This document shows, piece after piece, positions 53,196 through 62,188 of a stretch of DNA of 64,000 nucleotides. This DNA is from JAJEFO01 sp965214325. Lineage in GTDB: Bacteria > Pseudomonadota > Alphaproteobacteria > Rhodobacterales > Rhodobacteraceae. Location of the stretch: assembly GCA_965214325.1 (NCBI GenBank), contig CBDCBG010000006.1, forward strand, positions 1,488,001-1,552,000. The letters run 5' to 3'. The stretch's first letter is position 1; every line of letters begins with the position of its first letter. The notes under the pieces were generated by a model. The model searched no databases. It was not told where the DNA came from and worked only from the letters and a program-made list of their open reading frames with translations. Made by a program: the position numbers and the translations under genes.

Positions 53196-53337
53196 AGCGA
53201 TCGACATTTGCCGCCGCGGGGGAGGGAAACAGGCCGAAAGCCGGGTTTTCATCGACCTTCTGCACTTCTGGAACATGCAGGGCCTCGATGTCCTCGGGCG
53301 GATGACCGCGATGGAATCCGTGCACGCAGCCACGTAG
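53196..53337 (+). pseudogene. 3' remnant of an NTF2-like type A gene (duplicate copy 2)
   Basis: Reads VRAIDICRRGGGKQAESRVF then IDLLHFWNMQGLDVLGRM to TAG at 53335-53337. It aligns with the 3' end of the pseudogene at 42785-45876 and with the C-terminus (AENWIFIDLxHF, QGIDxL) of the intact type A proteins. Only the last 46 or so codons remain. Confidence 0.8.
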
Positions 53338-53406
53338 ACGCTGCCGCCGAACCTCTCCGATCCGAACCGCCGGCTGCAGCGCTTCCCGCACCAGCAGGTC
53401 ATAAGC

Positions 53407-54948
53407 TCATTCTGTCCTGGACGCACCGTCCGTTGGAGGAAAGCGGTAACGCGCCGCCGCGACTGTCCAGTCCATGTGGTTGCGCACGTACTCGTTTGCC
53501 GCGTCGCGATGCGGGTTGAAGTCCCACGCCTCGCCCGCCCCCGCTTCCATCGCCGCGTTGAGCAAGTGCCGTGATCGCTGCGAAGCCAGTACCTGCCTGC
53601 GAAGCGCCGCGCTGTCCCAGCGCGCTTCGACCTCCTCTGCAAGGCTCCGGGCCGTGTCGGACCAGTCTGGATGCACTGCCAGATTCTCGATCTCGTCCGG
53701 ATCCGTCGAGAGATCGAAGAGCTGCGGAGGATCGGCATCGCAATGAATGAACTTCAGGTTGCCCCGCCTGATCATGAACACGGGCCACGGCGTCATTTCG
53801 GCGCAATACTCGCAGATGGCCTCGTCCATAGGATCGGCCTCGCCTCGCGCGAGTGGCATAAGCGATCGCCCGTCGAAGGCCCCGTCCGGAACGCATTCCT
53901 TCCCGCCCGCGATTTCGAGGTACGTGGGCAAGAGATCGACCAGCGAGCACGCATTCCGAGCCGCGCCACGGACCACTCCCGGACCGGCCATGATCAGCGG
54001 CACTCGCGCGGAATGCTCGAAGAAGGTCATCTTGTACCAGAGCCCTCGCTCGCCCAGCATGTCGCCATGATCCGAGGTCACGATGACGATCGTATTGTCG
54101 AGTTCGCCAATGTCTTCCAGCGCCCTCACGATTGCGCCGATCTTGCTGTCAAAATAGCTGACATTCGCCAGGTAGGCGCGGCGCGCCCGGCGAACCTCTT
54201 CGTCCGTCAAGACAACCGTGCTTGCTTCGATGCCGTCCATGACGCGCCGCGAAAACGGGTCCTGCTCGTCGGGGGCACGCGTCATGCCGGGCATTTCGAT
54301 CTCGCCGTCGGCATAGAGGTCCCAGAACTCGTGCTTCGCCACGTAAGGATCGTGAGGATGGATGAAGCTTGCCACCAGGCAGAACGGCGCATTGTCGCCC
54401 GCACCACGATCGCGGCCCCGATCGATCAGCCAGCGCCGGGCGGCGAACTCGACCTCGTCGTCATAGTCGGTCTGGAAGGTCGCGACGGCGGCGCCGCTCT
54501 CCTTGACCGTCTGCATGTTGTGATACCACTTGTCGATCCGCACCTCATTGGCATTCCAGTCCGGCGTCCAGGCAAAGTCCGACGGATAGATGTCGGTGGT
54601 GACGCGATCCTCGAAGCCGTGCTTCTGATCGGGACCGACAAAGTGCATCTTACCCGAAAGACAGGTTCGGTAGCCAAAGCCCTTCAGGTGATGCGCAAAG
54701 GTCGGCACGCTGGCGGGAAACTCGCTGGCGTTGTCATAGGCGCCGATCCGGCTGATCAACTGGCCGGACATGAACGCGGCGCGTGAAGGCGCACAAAGTG
54801 GCGAGTTGCAATATGCCGCGTCAAAGCGCATGCCTCGGGCGGCGAGCGCATCCATGTTTGGTGTCTTCGCCACCGGATGGCCGTAGGCGCCGGTGAACTG
54901 CGGCGCCAATTGGTCAGCCATGATGACGACGATGTTCGGTCTCCGCAT
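53407..54948 (-). CDS. betC: Choline-sulfatase
   Basis: 513 residues, the length of BetC. Metal ligands at D12-Q13 (VIMADQLAPQ) and sulfatase signature C52-A-P-S-R56 in NSPLCAPSRAAFMSGQL, with C52 as the formylglycine precursor. Strongly BetC-like segments include SLSGKMHFVGPDQKHGFEDR-type sequence (CLSGKMHFVGPDQKHGFE), TTDIYPSDFAWTPDW, IHPHDPYVAKHEFWDLY and SDHGDMLGERGLWYKM. The C-terminus ends with HPHRDAANEYVRNHMDW-like positions as in BetC. It hydrolyses choline-O-sulfate to choline and sulfate in the cytoplasm, feeding glycine-betaine metabolism. A partial second copy lies at 45.9-49.3 kb. Convergent with the NTF2-like remnant. Confidence 0.9.
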   Translation of the reverse strand: MRRPNIVVIMADQLAPQFTGAYGHPVAKTPNMDALAARGMRFDAAYCNSPLCAPSRAAFMSGQLISRIGAYDNASEFPASVPTFAHHLKGFGYRTCLSGKMHFVGPDQKHGFEDRVTTDIYPSDFAWTPDWNANEVRIDKWYHNMQTVKESGAAVATFQTDYDDEVEFAARRWLIDRGRDRGAGDNAPFCLVASFIHPHDPYVAKHEFWDLYADGEIEMPGMTRAPDEQDPFSRRVMDGIEASTVVLTDEEVRRARRAYLANVSYFDSKIGAIVRALEDIGELDNTIVIVTSDHGDMLGERGLWYKMTFFEHSARVPLIMAGPGVVRGAARNACSLVDLLPTYLEIAGGKECVPDGAFDGRSLMPLARGEADPMDEAICEYCAEMTPWPVFMIRRGNLKFIHCDADPPQLFDLSTDPDEIENLAVHPDWSDTARSLAEEVEARWDSAALRRQVLASQRSRHLLNAAMEAGAGEAWDFNPHRDAANEYVRNHMDWTVAAARYRFPPTDGASRTE

Positions 54949-55088
54949 CGCAATGCTCCAGTTGATTCCTCGACCGCAGCGCTCAAGAGCGCCAATGGCA
55001 ATTGCTCCCGAATTTGCGGCGTCGGAACTAAGGCGCGGCGTTCCGGTCCATTTTGCCTCGATTCAACCGCCCTGCAACGGCACTCCGG

Positions 55089-55988
55089 TCACGCCTCTGG
55101 CGCCCGCTTGGTCAGGCCGAGCTTGCTTCGCGCCTCGTCGGGGCCGATCACGCGCGCGCCCATGTTCTCGATGATGCGCACCGCCCGCTCGACGAGTTGC
55201 GCGTTTGTCGCAAGAACGCCCTTTTCGAGCCAGAGATTGTCCTCAAGCCCGACGCGCACATTGCCGCCCGCCAGCACGGATGCCGCGACATAGGCCATCT
55301 GATGCCTGCCGAGCGAGAAGGCGGACCAGACCCATCCCTGCGGCACGTTGTTGACCATGGCCATGAACGTGTTGAGGTCATCAGGAGCCCCCCAGGGCAC
55401 GCCCATGCAAAGCTGCGCCAAGGCCGGTGCCTTCAGCACGCCTTCGTCGACAAGCGCGCTGGAGAACCAGAGGTGACCTGTGTCGAAGGCCTCGATTTCG
55501 GGCATCACGCCAAGTTCGGTCATCAGCCCGCCCATGGCACGAAGCATCCCCGGCGTGTTTGTCATCACGTAGTCGGCCTCTGCAAAGTTCATGGTGCCGC
55601 AATCCAGCGTGCAGATCTCGGGCCGGCACTCGGCAATGTGGGCCACGCGCTCTTCGGCGCTCGCCATGTCCGTGCCTTCCCGCAAGGGCAACGGCTCCTC
55701 GGGCGGGCCGAACTTCTGATCACCCCCCATGCCGGCCGTCAGATTCAGGACAACGTCCACGTCTGCCGACCTGATGCGGTCGGTCACTTCCCGGTACAGC
55801 TCCCTCTCGCGCGAGGATGCGCCCGTCTCGGGATCACGCACATGACAATGGACCACGGCTGCACCGGCATTCGCCGCATCGATCGCGGAGCCCGCGATCT
55901 CCTCGGGCGACCTGGGCACATGCGGGCTGCGATCCTGGGTGCTGCCCGCGCCGGTGACGGCACAGGTGATGAAGACCTCGCGGTTCAT
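55089..55988 (-). CDS. BKACE-family enzyme, dehydrocarnitine cleavage-like
   Basis: 299 residues from MNREVFITCAVTGAGSTQ (an ATG at 56000 would add four residues). The zinc HxH motif is in GAAVVHCHVRDPETGASS. Other family blocks are VVLNLTAGMGGDQKFG, TLDCGTMNFAEADYV, FDTGHLWFSSALVDEG, and GGNVRVGLEDNLWLEKGVLA at the C-terminus. The N-terminal TGAGSTQDRSPHVPRSP block and the CHVRDPETG context match, to my recollection, the branch that cleaves 3-dehydrocarnitine with acetyl-CoA to betainyl-CoA and acetoacetate. The neighbouring CaiD-like gene supports a carnitine-type role. Confidence 0.85.
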   Translation of the reverse strand: MNREVFITCAVTGAGSTQDRSPHVPRSPEEIAGSAIDAANAGAAVVHCHVRDPETGASSRERELYREVTDRIRSADVDVVLNLTAGMGGDQKFGPPEEPLPLREGTDMASAEERVAHIAECRPEICTLDCGTMNFAEADYVMTNTPGMLRAMGGLMTELGVMPEIEAFDTGHLWFSSALVDEGVLKAPALAQLCMGVPWGAPDDLNTFMAMVNNVPQGWVWSAFSLGRHQMAYVAASVLAGGNVRVGLEDNLWLEKGVLATNAQLVERAVRIIENMGARVIGPDEARSKLGLTKRAPEA

Positions 55989-56003
55989 GGCAAGCGGCAT
56001 CAG

Positions 56004-56789
56004 TTATCTCCCCTTCCAGACAGGGTCGCGCTTCTCCGCAAATGCTCTCGCGCCTTCGGTCTGGTCTTCCGAGCGGTAGAGCCTTTCGACGGTTGCGAAC
56101 TGGCTCTTGGTGATCCGGTTCATCGCATCCTGGAACTTCATGTCTTCGGCCTCGCGCACGATCTCCTTGATCGCGGCATGTACCAGCGGCGGGCCAGCGG
56201 CAAGGAGATCCGCCATCTCGCGGGCCTTGTCCAGGAGCTCGGCCCTTGGGTGCACCTGGTTGACAAGCCCCCAGCGCGCCGCCTCTCCAGCATCGATCCA
56301 CCGGCCCGTCAACAACATCTCCATCGCAATGTGATAGGGAATGCGCTTGGGGAGCCTGACGCTCGCCGCATCGGCCACGGTGCCGGAGCGAATCTCGGGA
56401 AGGGCGAAAGTCGCATGATCTGCTGCAAGGATGATGTCCCCCGAAAGCGCCAGTTCCAGGCCGCCGCCGCAGCAGATGCCGTTCACCGCCATGATCACCG
56501 GCTTGTTCAGGCCAGGCAGTTCCTGGAGGCCGCCGAAACCGCCCGCGCCATAGTCGCCGTCGACCGCGTCGCCTTCAGCCGCGGCCTTGAGATCCCAGCC
56601 TGGGCAGAAGAACCTCTCGCCGGCGGCCGTGACCAGCGCCACCCGCAGCTCCGGGTCGTCGCGAAACTCCGTGAACACGTCTCCCATGACGCGGCTCGTG
56701 ACAAGGTCGATCGCGTTGGCCTTGGGCCGGTCGAGCGTCGCTTCGAAAACATGCCCCCTGCGGGTCGTCTTGATCGGCAGTTCCGTCAT
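56004..56789 (-). CDS. Enoyl-CoA hydratase family protein, carnitinyl-CoA dehydratase (CaiD)-like
   Basis: 261 residues, the length of CaiD. Crotonase-fold blocks: ATLDRPKANAIDLVTSRVM, FRDDPELRVALVTAAGERFF with CPGWDLKAAAEGDAVDGDYG, PVIMAVNGICCGGGLELALS (oxyanion hole), and the C-terminal AFAEKRDPVWKGR. The WDLKAAAEG and the exact KRDPVWKGR ending are shared with E. coli CaiD, which interconverts crotonobetainyl-CoA and L-carnitinyl-CoA. The start overlaps the upstream CoA-ligase stop by 4 bp (ATGA), and 15 bases separate it from the BKACE start, so the genes form an operon. Confidence 0.85.
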   Translation of the reverse strand: MTELPIKTTRRGHVFEATLDRPKANAIDLVTSRVMGDVFTEFRDDPELRVALVTAAGERFFCPGWDLKAAAEGDAVDGDYGAGGFGGLQELPGLNKPVIMAVNGICCGGGLELALSGDIILAADHATFALPEIRSGTVADAASVRLPKRIPYHIAMEMLLTGRWIDAGEAARWGLVNQVHPRAELLDKAREMADLLAAGPPLVHAAIKEIVREAEDMKFQDAMNRITKSQFATVERLYRSEDQTEGARAFAEKRDPVWKGR

Positions 56790-58825
56790 GTTTCAGCCCT
56801 CAATCGAATCAGCGCATCCGCCGCCACCGCCCGGGTCGAGGTCGCGAGAAGCGGATTGACCTCGACCTCGAGCACATCCTCCGCATTGGCAGTCACATAG
56901 TCCTGTACCGCAAGAACCGCCGACGCAATCCCGCTGCGGTCTGCAGCTGGAGCGCCTCGATAGCCCGAGAGCACGGGAGCAATGCCAAGCCGGTCGAGCG
57001 CAGCCCGGACATCTTCCGCCGTCACCGGTAAGAGGAGCGACGTCAAGTCATCGAGGATCTCGGTCATCGTGCCTCCGGCCCCTAGCGTCAGGACAAACCC
57101 GTGGGCGGGGTCGGCGACCACTCCGACGAGCAGTTCGGCAACCGTGCCCGTGACCATTTCCTCAACAAGATAGCGGTAGGCATTCATGCGACGTGCCTCG
57201 GCACCCACTGCTGCAGGATCACGCAGATTCAGGGAAACCGCGCCGGCCTCGGTCTTGTGCGCCAGGCCTTCACCCTTGAGGACCAAGGGAAATCCAATCT
57301 CCTGCGCCGCCGCCGCGGCTGCGTCCGGTGAAGCCGCATGCGCGCCCCGGGGAATGTTCAGGCCGTGCGCGGCCAAGGCGGCCTTCGCTTCCGCCTCGAC
57401 GACGAGACGCGACGGACCGTCCGGCCCGGGCAAAAGAAGCGGCGGAGCTTCCGGCCTCGGCCTTCCAAGTTGCGCCGCGATGTCCATCGCGGCCAATGCT
57501 TCCGAAATGCCTGCAAGGGGCGCGACGCCATTCGCAACGAGCCGGTCGGACACGTCCTCCGGCATGTTCTCGGGAAGGGTGGACACGATGGCCATGGGAA
57601 CCCGCGTCGCCTTCCTCGTTGTCTCGACGGCCTCTAGCGCGCTGTCCCATTCGGTCCGGTCGCAGCGTTCGGGGTGCGGCATGTCGAGGATGACCATGCC
57701 AAGGCCGAGATCGCCCTGCATCATCGCCGTGAAGCAGGCGGTCAGTGCCGGGCCGTCGCTCCAAATGTAGGTGTGATAGTCCAATGGATTGGCGAGCGCG
57801 ACCTTGTGACCGAGCACATTGGCGAGCCCTGCGCGCTGCTTTTCGGACAATGGCGGAAACTCCAGCCCGGTGGGCAGCGCCGTGTCCGCGACCAGGCTCG
57901 CCTCGCCGCCCGAGCATGACATCGAGGCGATGCGGTCCGAAGCAAGCGGTCCCGTCACATGGAGGAGCTTCAGCGTCTCCAGAAACACCGGCAGGCTCTC
58001 CGCCTGCCCAATGCCAAGACGCGCGAGAAGCGCGCGCGCGCCGGCCACGCTGCCGGCTAGCGAGGCGGTATGGGACACGGTTGCGGCCTGCGCCTGCCTG
58101 GACGAACCGACCTTCAGTACCACGACCTGCTTGCCGATGGATTGCGCCGTGCGTGCCATGGCCTCGAAGCGACGAACGTCTCCGATTCCTTCGACATGCA
58201 GGCCGAGTACGGTGACACGCTCGTCTTCCAGCAACATCGTTCCGATTTCGGCCAGGTCCGTCTGCGCCTGGTTGCCCGCCGCAACCACGTAGGCCAAGGG
58301 GAGACCGCGTGTCTGCATGGTCAGGTTCAATGCCATGTTGGACGATTGGGTTATCACGGCTACGCCTCGCTCGACCCGCCTGGCGCCGTGCTGGTCAGGC
58401 CAAAGCGCTGCCCCGTCGAGAAGGTTGAGCATTCCATAGCAGTTTGGGCCGAGGAAGCGCATGTCGCCCGCCGCCTCCAGCAGGGATGCCTGCATGTCGC
58501 TGCCGTCACCCGTTTCGGCCTCTGCCTCGCGAAAGCCGGATGCGAAGCATATCGCCCCTCCCGCTCCCGCCTGCCTCAGGCTTCGCACGACATCGATCGT
58601 CGCCTCACGGTTGATGCCGATGAAGCTTGCATCCGGGGGCGAGGGAAGATCCTCGACAGACCTGTACGCGGGCAGGCCGTCGATTTCGTCTCGAGCCGGA
58701 TGCACAGGCCAGACCTCGCCATCGAATCCGATCTTGCGGCATTCGCGAATCACGTTGCCGCACCACGTTCCGCCGCCGATCACGGCAATGGTTCGAGGCG
58801 TCAGAAGGCGTTTGAGATCACCCAT
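56786..58825 (-). CDS. ADP-forming acyl-CoA ligase (acetate-CoA ligase family)
   Basis: 679 residues combining the alpha- and beta-type parts of ADP-forming acyl-CoA synthetases. The CoA-binding domain has RTIAVIGGGTWCGNVIRECR and FLGPNCYGMLNLLDGA. The phosphohistidine loop is AATVSHTASLAGSVAGARAL. An ATP-grasp domain follows (FPLVLKGEGLAHKTEAGAVS, LVEEMVTGTVAELLVGV, VLTLGAGGTMTEILDD). It would charge a carboxylate with CoA using ATP. In this operon with CaiD-like and acyl-CoA dehydrogenase genes, it likely activates gamma-butyrobetaine, crotonobetaine or carnitine, in place of the AMP-forming CaiC or the CoA transferase CaiB. Confidence 0.88.
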   Translation of the reverse strand: MGDLKRLLTPRTIAVIGGGTWCGNVIRECRKIGFDGEVWPVHPARDEIDGLPAYRSVEDLPSPPDASFIGINREATIDVVRSLRQAGAGGAICFASGFREAEAETGDGSDMQASLLEAAGDMRFLGPNCYGMLNLLDGAALWPDQHGARRVERGVAVITQSSNMALNLTMQTRGLPLAYVVAAGNQAQTDLAEIGTMLLEDERVTVLGLHVEGIGDVRRFEAMARTAQSIGKQVVVLKVGSSRQAQAATVSHTASLAGSVAGARALLARLGIGQAESLPVFLETLKLLHVTGPLASDRIASMSCSGGEASLVADTALPTGLEFPPLSEKQRAGLANVLGHKVALANPLDYHTYIWSDGPALTACFTAMMQGDLGLGMVILDMPHPERCDRTEWDSALEAVETTRKATRVPMAIVSTLPENMPEDVSDRLVANGVAPLAGISEALAAMDIAAQLGRPRPEAPPLLLPGPDGPSRLVVEAEAKAALAAHGLNIPRGAHAASPDAAAAAAQEIGFPLVLKGEGLAHKTEAGAVSLNLRDPAAVGAEARRMNAYRYLVEEMVTGTVAELLVGVVADPAHGFVLTLGAGGTMTEILDDLTSLLLPVTAEDVRAALDRLGIAPVLSGYRGAPAADRSGIASAVLAVQDYVTANAEDVLEVEVNPLLATSTRAVAADALIRLRAET

Positions 58826-58855
58826 GCGCGCGCCTGCATCCCGGTTCCGCCTGGT

Positions 58856-60016
58856 TCATGCGCCAAGCGGTCGGAACAGTTCGCGGCTGATGATGTGCCG
58901 CTGGATTTCCGAGGTGCCGTCCCAGATGCGCTCGACCCGCGCGTCCCGCCAGAAGCGCGCGATCGGAAAGTCGTCCATGAGACCCATGCCGCCAAAGACC
59001 TGCAACGTCGTGTCTGTCACCCGCGCCAGCATCTCGGATGCATAGAGCTTTGCCGAGGCAATCTCGCGGTTCGCCGGCAATCCCCGGTCGAGCCTCCAGG
59101 CCCCGGCCAATGTCAGCCAGTCGGCGGCATCGATTTCAGTGACCATGTCGGCGATCTGGAAGCTCACACCCTGGAATTTCGCGATCTGCTGGCCGAACTG
59201 CCTGCGTTCCGCGGCGTAGTTCACGGCGTAGTCGAGACAGCGCCGCGCCCTGCCCACCGAAAACGCCGCGACCGTCAGCCGGGTTGCGTAGAGCCACTCG
59301 TTCATCACGGCGAACCCGTTGTCGACCTCGCCGAGCACCTGCGTTCCGGGCAGTCGGCAATCATCGAATGTCAGGATGCAGTTCTTGTAGCCCCTGTGGC
59401 TGACCGAACTGTATCCGTCCCGCACCTCGAATCCCGGATGGCCTCGGTCGACAAGGAAGCCGGTGATCCGCTTCTTCGCACCCTTCGGGGTCTCGTCGAC
59501 ACCGGTCGCCACGAAGACGATGAAGAAGTCCGCATGTTCCGCGCCGGAAATGAAGTGCTTGGATCCATTCACGACCCAGTCGCTCCCGTCGCGCACCGCC
59601 GTGCATTTCATGCTGCGAACGTCCGATCCGGCATCCGGCTCGGTCATGGCCAACGCGTCCATCCTTTCGCCGCGGACTGCAGGCAGGAGAAAGCGCTCCC
59701 GCTGCTCCCCTTCGCACGCCATCAGGACCTTCTGGGGTCGTCCGAAGAAATGCGTGAGCGCCATTGAGCCGCGTCCCAGTTCCCGTTCCACGAGCGTGAA
59801 ATCAACATGGGAAAGCCCGGCGCCACCCACCTCCTCAGGGAAATTGCAGGCATAGAATCCGAGGTCGATGACCTTGTTCCTGATCTCCTCGCACAACTCG
59901 TGCGGAACTTGCCCGGTGCGCTCGATCTCGGCCTCGTGGGGGTAGATCTCGTTCTCGACAAAGCTCCGGACGGTGGAGACGATCATCTCCTGCTCTTCAT
60001 CCAACCCGAAATCCAT
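58856..60016 (-). CDS. Acyl-CoA dehydrogenase (possible gamma-butyrobetainyl/crotonobetainyl-CoA type)
   Basis: 386 residues, standard ACAD length. Features: FVENEIYPHEAEIERTGQ at the N-terminus, GFYACNFPEEVGGAGL, the FAD-binding TEPDAGSDVRSMKCTAV and WVVNGSKHFISGAEHAD, then YAAERRQFGQQIAKFQGV. The C-terminus is QVFGGMGLMDDFPIARFWRD and IWDGTSEIQRHIISREL with the usual catalytic-base Glu region. It introduces or removes an alpha-beta double bond in an acyl-CoA. Operon position before the CoA ligase and CaiD-like genes points to the butyrobetainyl/crotonobetainyl-CoA step. First gene of the operon; divergent from the amidase gene. Confidence 0.88.
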   Translation of the reverse strand: MDFGLDEEQEMIVSTVRSFVENEIYPHEAEIERTGQVPHELCEEIRNKVIDLGFYACNFPEEVGGAGLSHVDFTLVERELGRGSMALTHFFGRPQKVLMACEGEQRERFLLPAVRGERMDALAMTEPDAGSDVRSMKCTAVRDGSDWVVNGSKHFISGAEHADFFIVFVATGVDETPKGAKKRITGFLVDRGHPGFEVRDGYSSVSHRGYKNCILTFDDCRLPGTQVLGEVDNGFAVMNEWLYATRLTVAAFSVGRARRCLDYAVNYAAERRQFGQQIAKFQGVSFQIADMVTEIDAADWLTLAGAWRLDRGLPANREIASAKLYASEMLARVTDTTLQVFGGMGLMDDFPIARFWRDARVERIWDGTSEIQRHIISRELFRPLGA

Positions 60017-60047
60017 GGCGTCGGTCCCCTTGTGCGCCCGGCGGTGT

Positions 60048-60055
60048 TAGCGCTA
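60048..60055. promoter_or_regulatory. Short palindrome in the divergent dehydrogenase/amidase promoter region
   Basis: TAGCGCTA with flanking GTT and C (GTTAGCGCTAC) lies 32 bases upstream of the acyl-CoA dehydrogenase start. The CG-type centre and AGCGCT core resemble LacI-family half sites, but it is short and may be chance. Confidence 0.25.
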
Positions 60056-60155
60056 CTTGGCTTTCGGAACCAATAGGAATCCGACAATTCCATGCCGAAT
60101 GCGAAAAGTCTCCAGCGTCCGCCGGCCAACGCAGACCCCAAATGCGAGGCAGGCC

Positions 60156-61616
60156 ATGGGAAATGACATTCTGCCGACCTTCACAGGACCGGAACTCTGC
60201 GCCTTGGAAGCCCACGAGGTCGTGGGACTCCTCAAGAGACGGGAAATTTCTGCAGAAGAGCTTCTCGAGACGTCATTGGCCAGGATCGGGGCAGTCGAGC
60301 CGGCGGTCAACGCCATGCCCACCGTATGTCCCGATCGCGCCCGCGCCGCCGCCAGGATGCTCTCGGACACGCATGCCGGCCACCCGGGCTGGCTCGGCGG
60401 CCTGCCCCTCGGCATCAAGGATCTGGATCGGGTCAAGGGCGTCCGCACGACGTTCGGAACCTTGGGCCTTGCAGGCTATGTGCCTGACTTCTCGGACCAT
60501 TTCGTCGAGCGGCTGGAACAGCGCGGCGGGCTCGTCGTCGGCAAGACCAACACGCCCGAAATGGGAGCGGGCGGCAACACGTTCAACGCCGTCTTTGGCG
60601 CGACACGGAACCCATGGAACACGGCCCTCAACCCCGGCGGATCCTCGGGAGGGGCGGCGGCCTCGCTCGCCACGGGCGAAACATGGCTCAGCCAGGGCTC
60701 CGATCACGGCGGGTCACTGCGCACGCCGGCGGCCTATTGCGGCGTTGTCGGGCTTCGCACCACTCCCGGACGAGTGCCGACGACTCTCGTGGCCGGCGCC
60801 AACGCGGGCCACGTTGCCGATGGCGTGGTTGGTCCCATGGCACGCTCGGTTCGGGATTGCGCGCTGTTTCTGGACGCGCTCTCGGGATTCGAGCCGCGAT
60901 TTCCGCTGTCCCTGCCTTCGCCGGAAACGCCCTTTCAGGATTCAGTTGCGCACGCGACCCCCAATGTGCGGATCGCCTTCGCTCCAGACCTTGACGGCCT
61001 CTGCCCGGTGGAGGACCCGATCCGCGACGCTCTCGCCTCGACCCTCGAAAGGGTCGAGGCGGAAGGCGGAACGGTCGTTGAGGACTGTCCAGACCTGGCC
61101 GGACTGGAAGACACCTATCGAAAGCTGCGGGCGCTCGGCTTCGTGGCATCCTACTCGCGCGTGCCAGAGGACGTCCATCGCCATTTCAAGCCTGCACTGC
61201 GCGACAACTGGGCATATGCGCGGACCCTGACGCTGGACGACTTTGCCGACGCCAACATCGACCGGACGAGGCTCTTCCTGGCGATGCAGGGCTTTCTTGA
61301 GGATTTCGACGTGCTCGCATGCCCGACCGTCGGCTGCATGCCGAGGAATTCGGAAATCGAATGGATCGACGAGATCGAGGGCGAACCCTTCGGCGACTAC
61401 CTTGGCTGGATGAAATTCGCGTTTCTTGCCACAACCACCGGGCTGCCCGCGGCTTCGGTTCCGGTCGCGGTTTCGTCTGAAGGCCTGCCCATCGGCATCC
61501 AGTTCATTGGACCGCCCAGGGGAGAGGCGACGGTGCTGGCGGTCGCGCGAGCGGTCGAGATGGCTGTCGGTGGCCCGTTCGGACCGATCGATCCGGTTGT
61601 CGCAAGCCAGCGGTGA
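60156..61616 (+). CDS. Amidase (amidase signature family)
   Basis: 486 residues. The Ser-cisSer-Lys triad is visible: K88 in GLPLGIKDLD, the bridging Ser in NPGGSSGGAAAS (163) and the nucleophile S187 in GSDHGGSLRTPAAYCG, the block that normally reads GTDTGGSIR. ACPTVGCMPRNSEIEW lies in the C-terminal third, and TTTGLPAASVPVAVSSEGLP near the end is typical of the family. It hydrolyses an amide, substrate unknown. The ATG at 60156 has AGGCAGG directly upstream. Divergent from the carnitine-type operon. Confidence 0.9.
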   Translation: MGNDILPTFTGPELCALEAHEVVGLLKRREISAEELLETSLARIGAVEPAVNAMPTVCPDRARAAARMLSDTHAGHPGWLGGLPLGIKDLDRVKGVRTTFGTLGLAGYVPDFSDHFVERLEQRGGLVVGKTNTPEMGAGGNTFNAVFGATRNPWNTALNPGGSSGGAAASLATGETWLSQGSDHGGSLRTPAAYCGVVGLRTTPGRVPTTLVAGANAGHVADGVVGPMARSVRDCALFLDALSGFEPRFPLSLPSPETPFQDSVAHATPNVRIAFAPDLDGLCPVEDPIRDALASTLERVEAEGGTVVEDCPDLAGLEDTYRKLRALGFVASYSRVPEDVHRHFKPALRDNWAYARTLTLDDFADANIDRTRLFLAMQGFLEDFDVLACPTVGCMPRNSEIEWIDEIEGEPFGDYLGWMKFAFLATTTGLPAASVPVAVSSEGLPIGIQFIGPPRGEATVLAVARAVEMAVGGPFGPIDPVVASQR

Positions 61617-62188
61617 CCTGCAGCACGGAAAATCGGTCGTGCGTGACCCGGTTCGGGATGAGACACGTTGACTCATCAGCCAGTGCGGGACGGCCACCAA
61701 GGCCCCGATGCGATAGTCTGGAATTGCCAGGAACCGGGCTTCGCAAGACAAAACCATGATGGCCCTGTCACTTCACGGCCTGAGCCTTCAATGGGGCGAC
61801 CCAGACTTTCAAAGGGCGTTTCCGGCGTCCTTCCTGCCCGCCAACCAGGGTCCTGAGCACGGACAGAAAGGGCGTCATGCGGCATGACGCTGTTCCTGTG
61901 CCTAATGAATGGTCCCGAAGTCCGTCCCGTTCCCGGGCAACTTGCACGTGATCAGGGGCAGGCGGTCTTGGGCGGCCATGCGGCGAAGTCCGCGCCCGAC
62001 ACGCGGCAATGCCTCGGGAATGACATGAATGCACTTCGTGCCGCAAATTGCACAGGATTTCCGGCCCGAGCTTGCCGACGAGACCGAATCTGCGACAACC
62101 ATTTAATCGGAACTTCAGGGGGATCTGAAAAGGGATTCCATGACCAACCTGCTGGTTTTCGTGGGTTTTCCGGCCCTGCGGCCGCCCG
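61617..62188. other. Region of about 570 bp without a recognised gene
   Basis: Between the amidase and the IS1634-type transposase. Several frames stay open on GC content alone. The minus strand encodes a basic stretch ending VGGQEGRRKRPLKVW, which I do not recognise. Likely decayed sequence plus the left end of the IS element. Confidence 0.4.
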
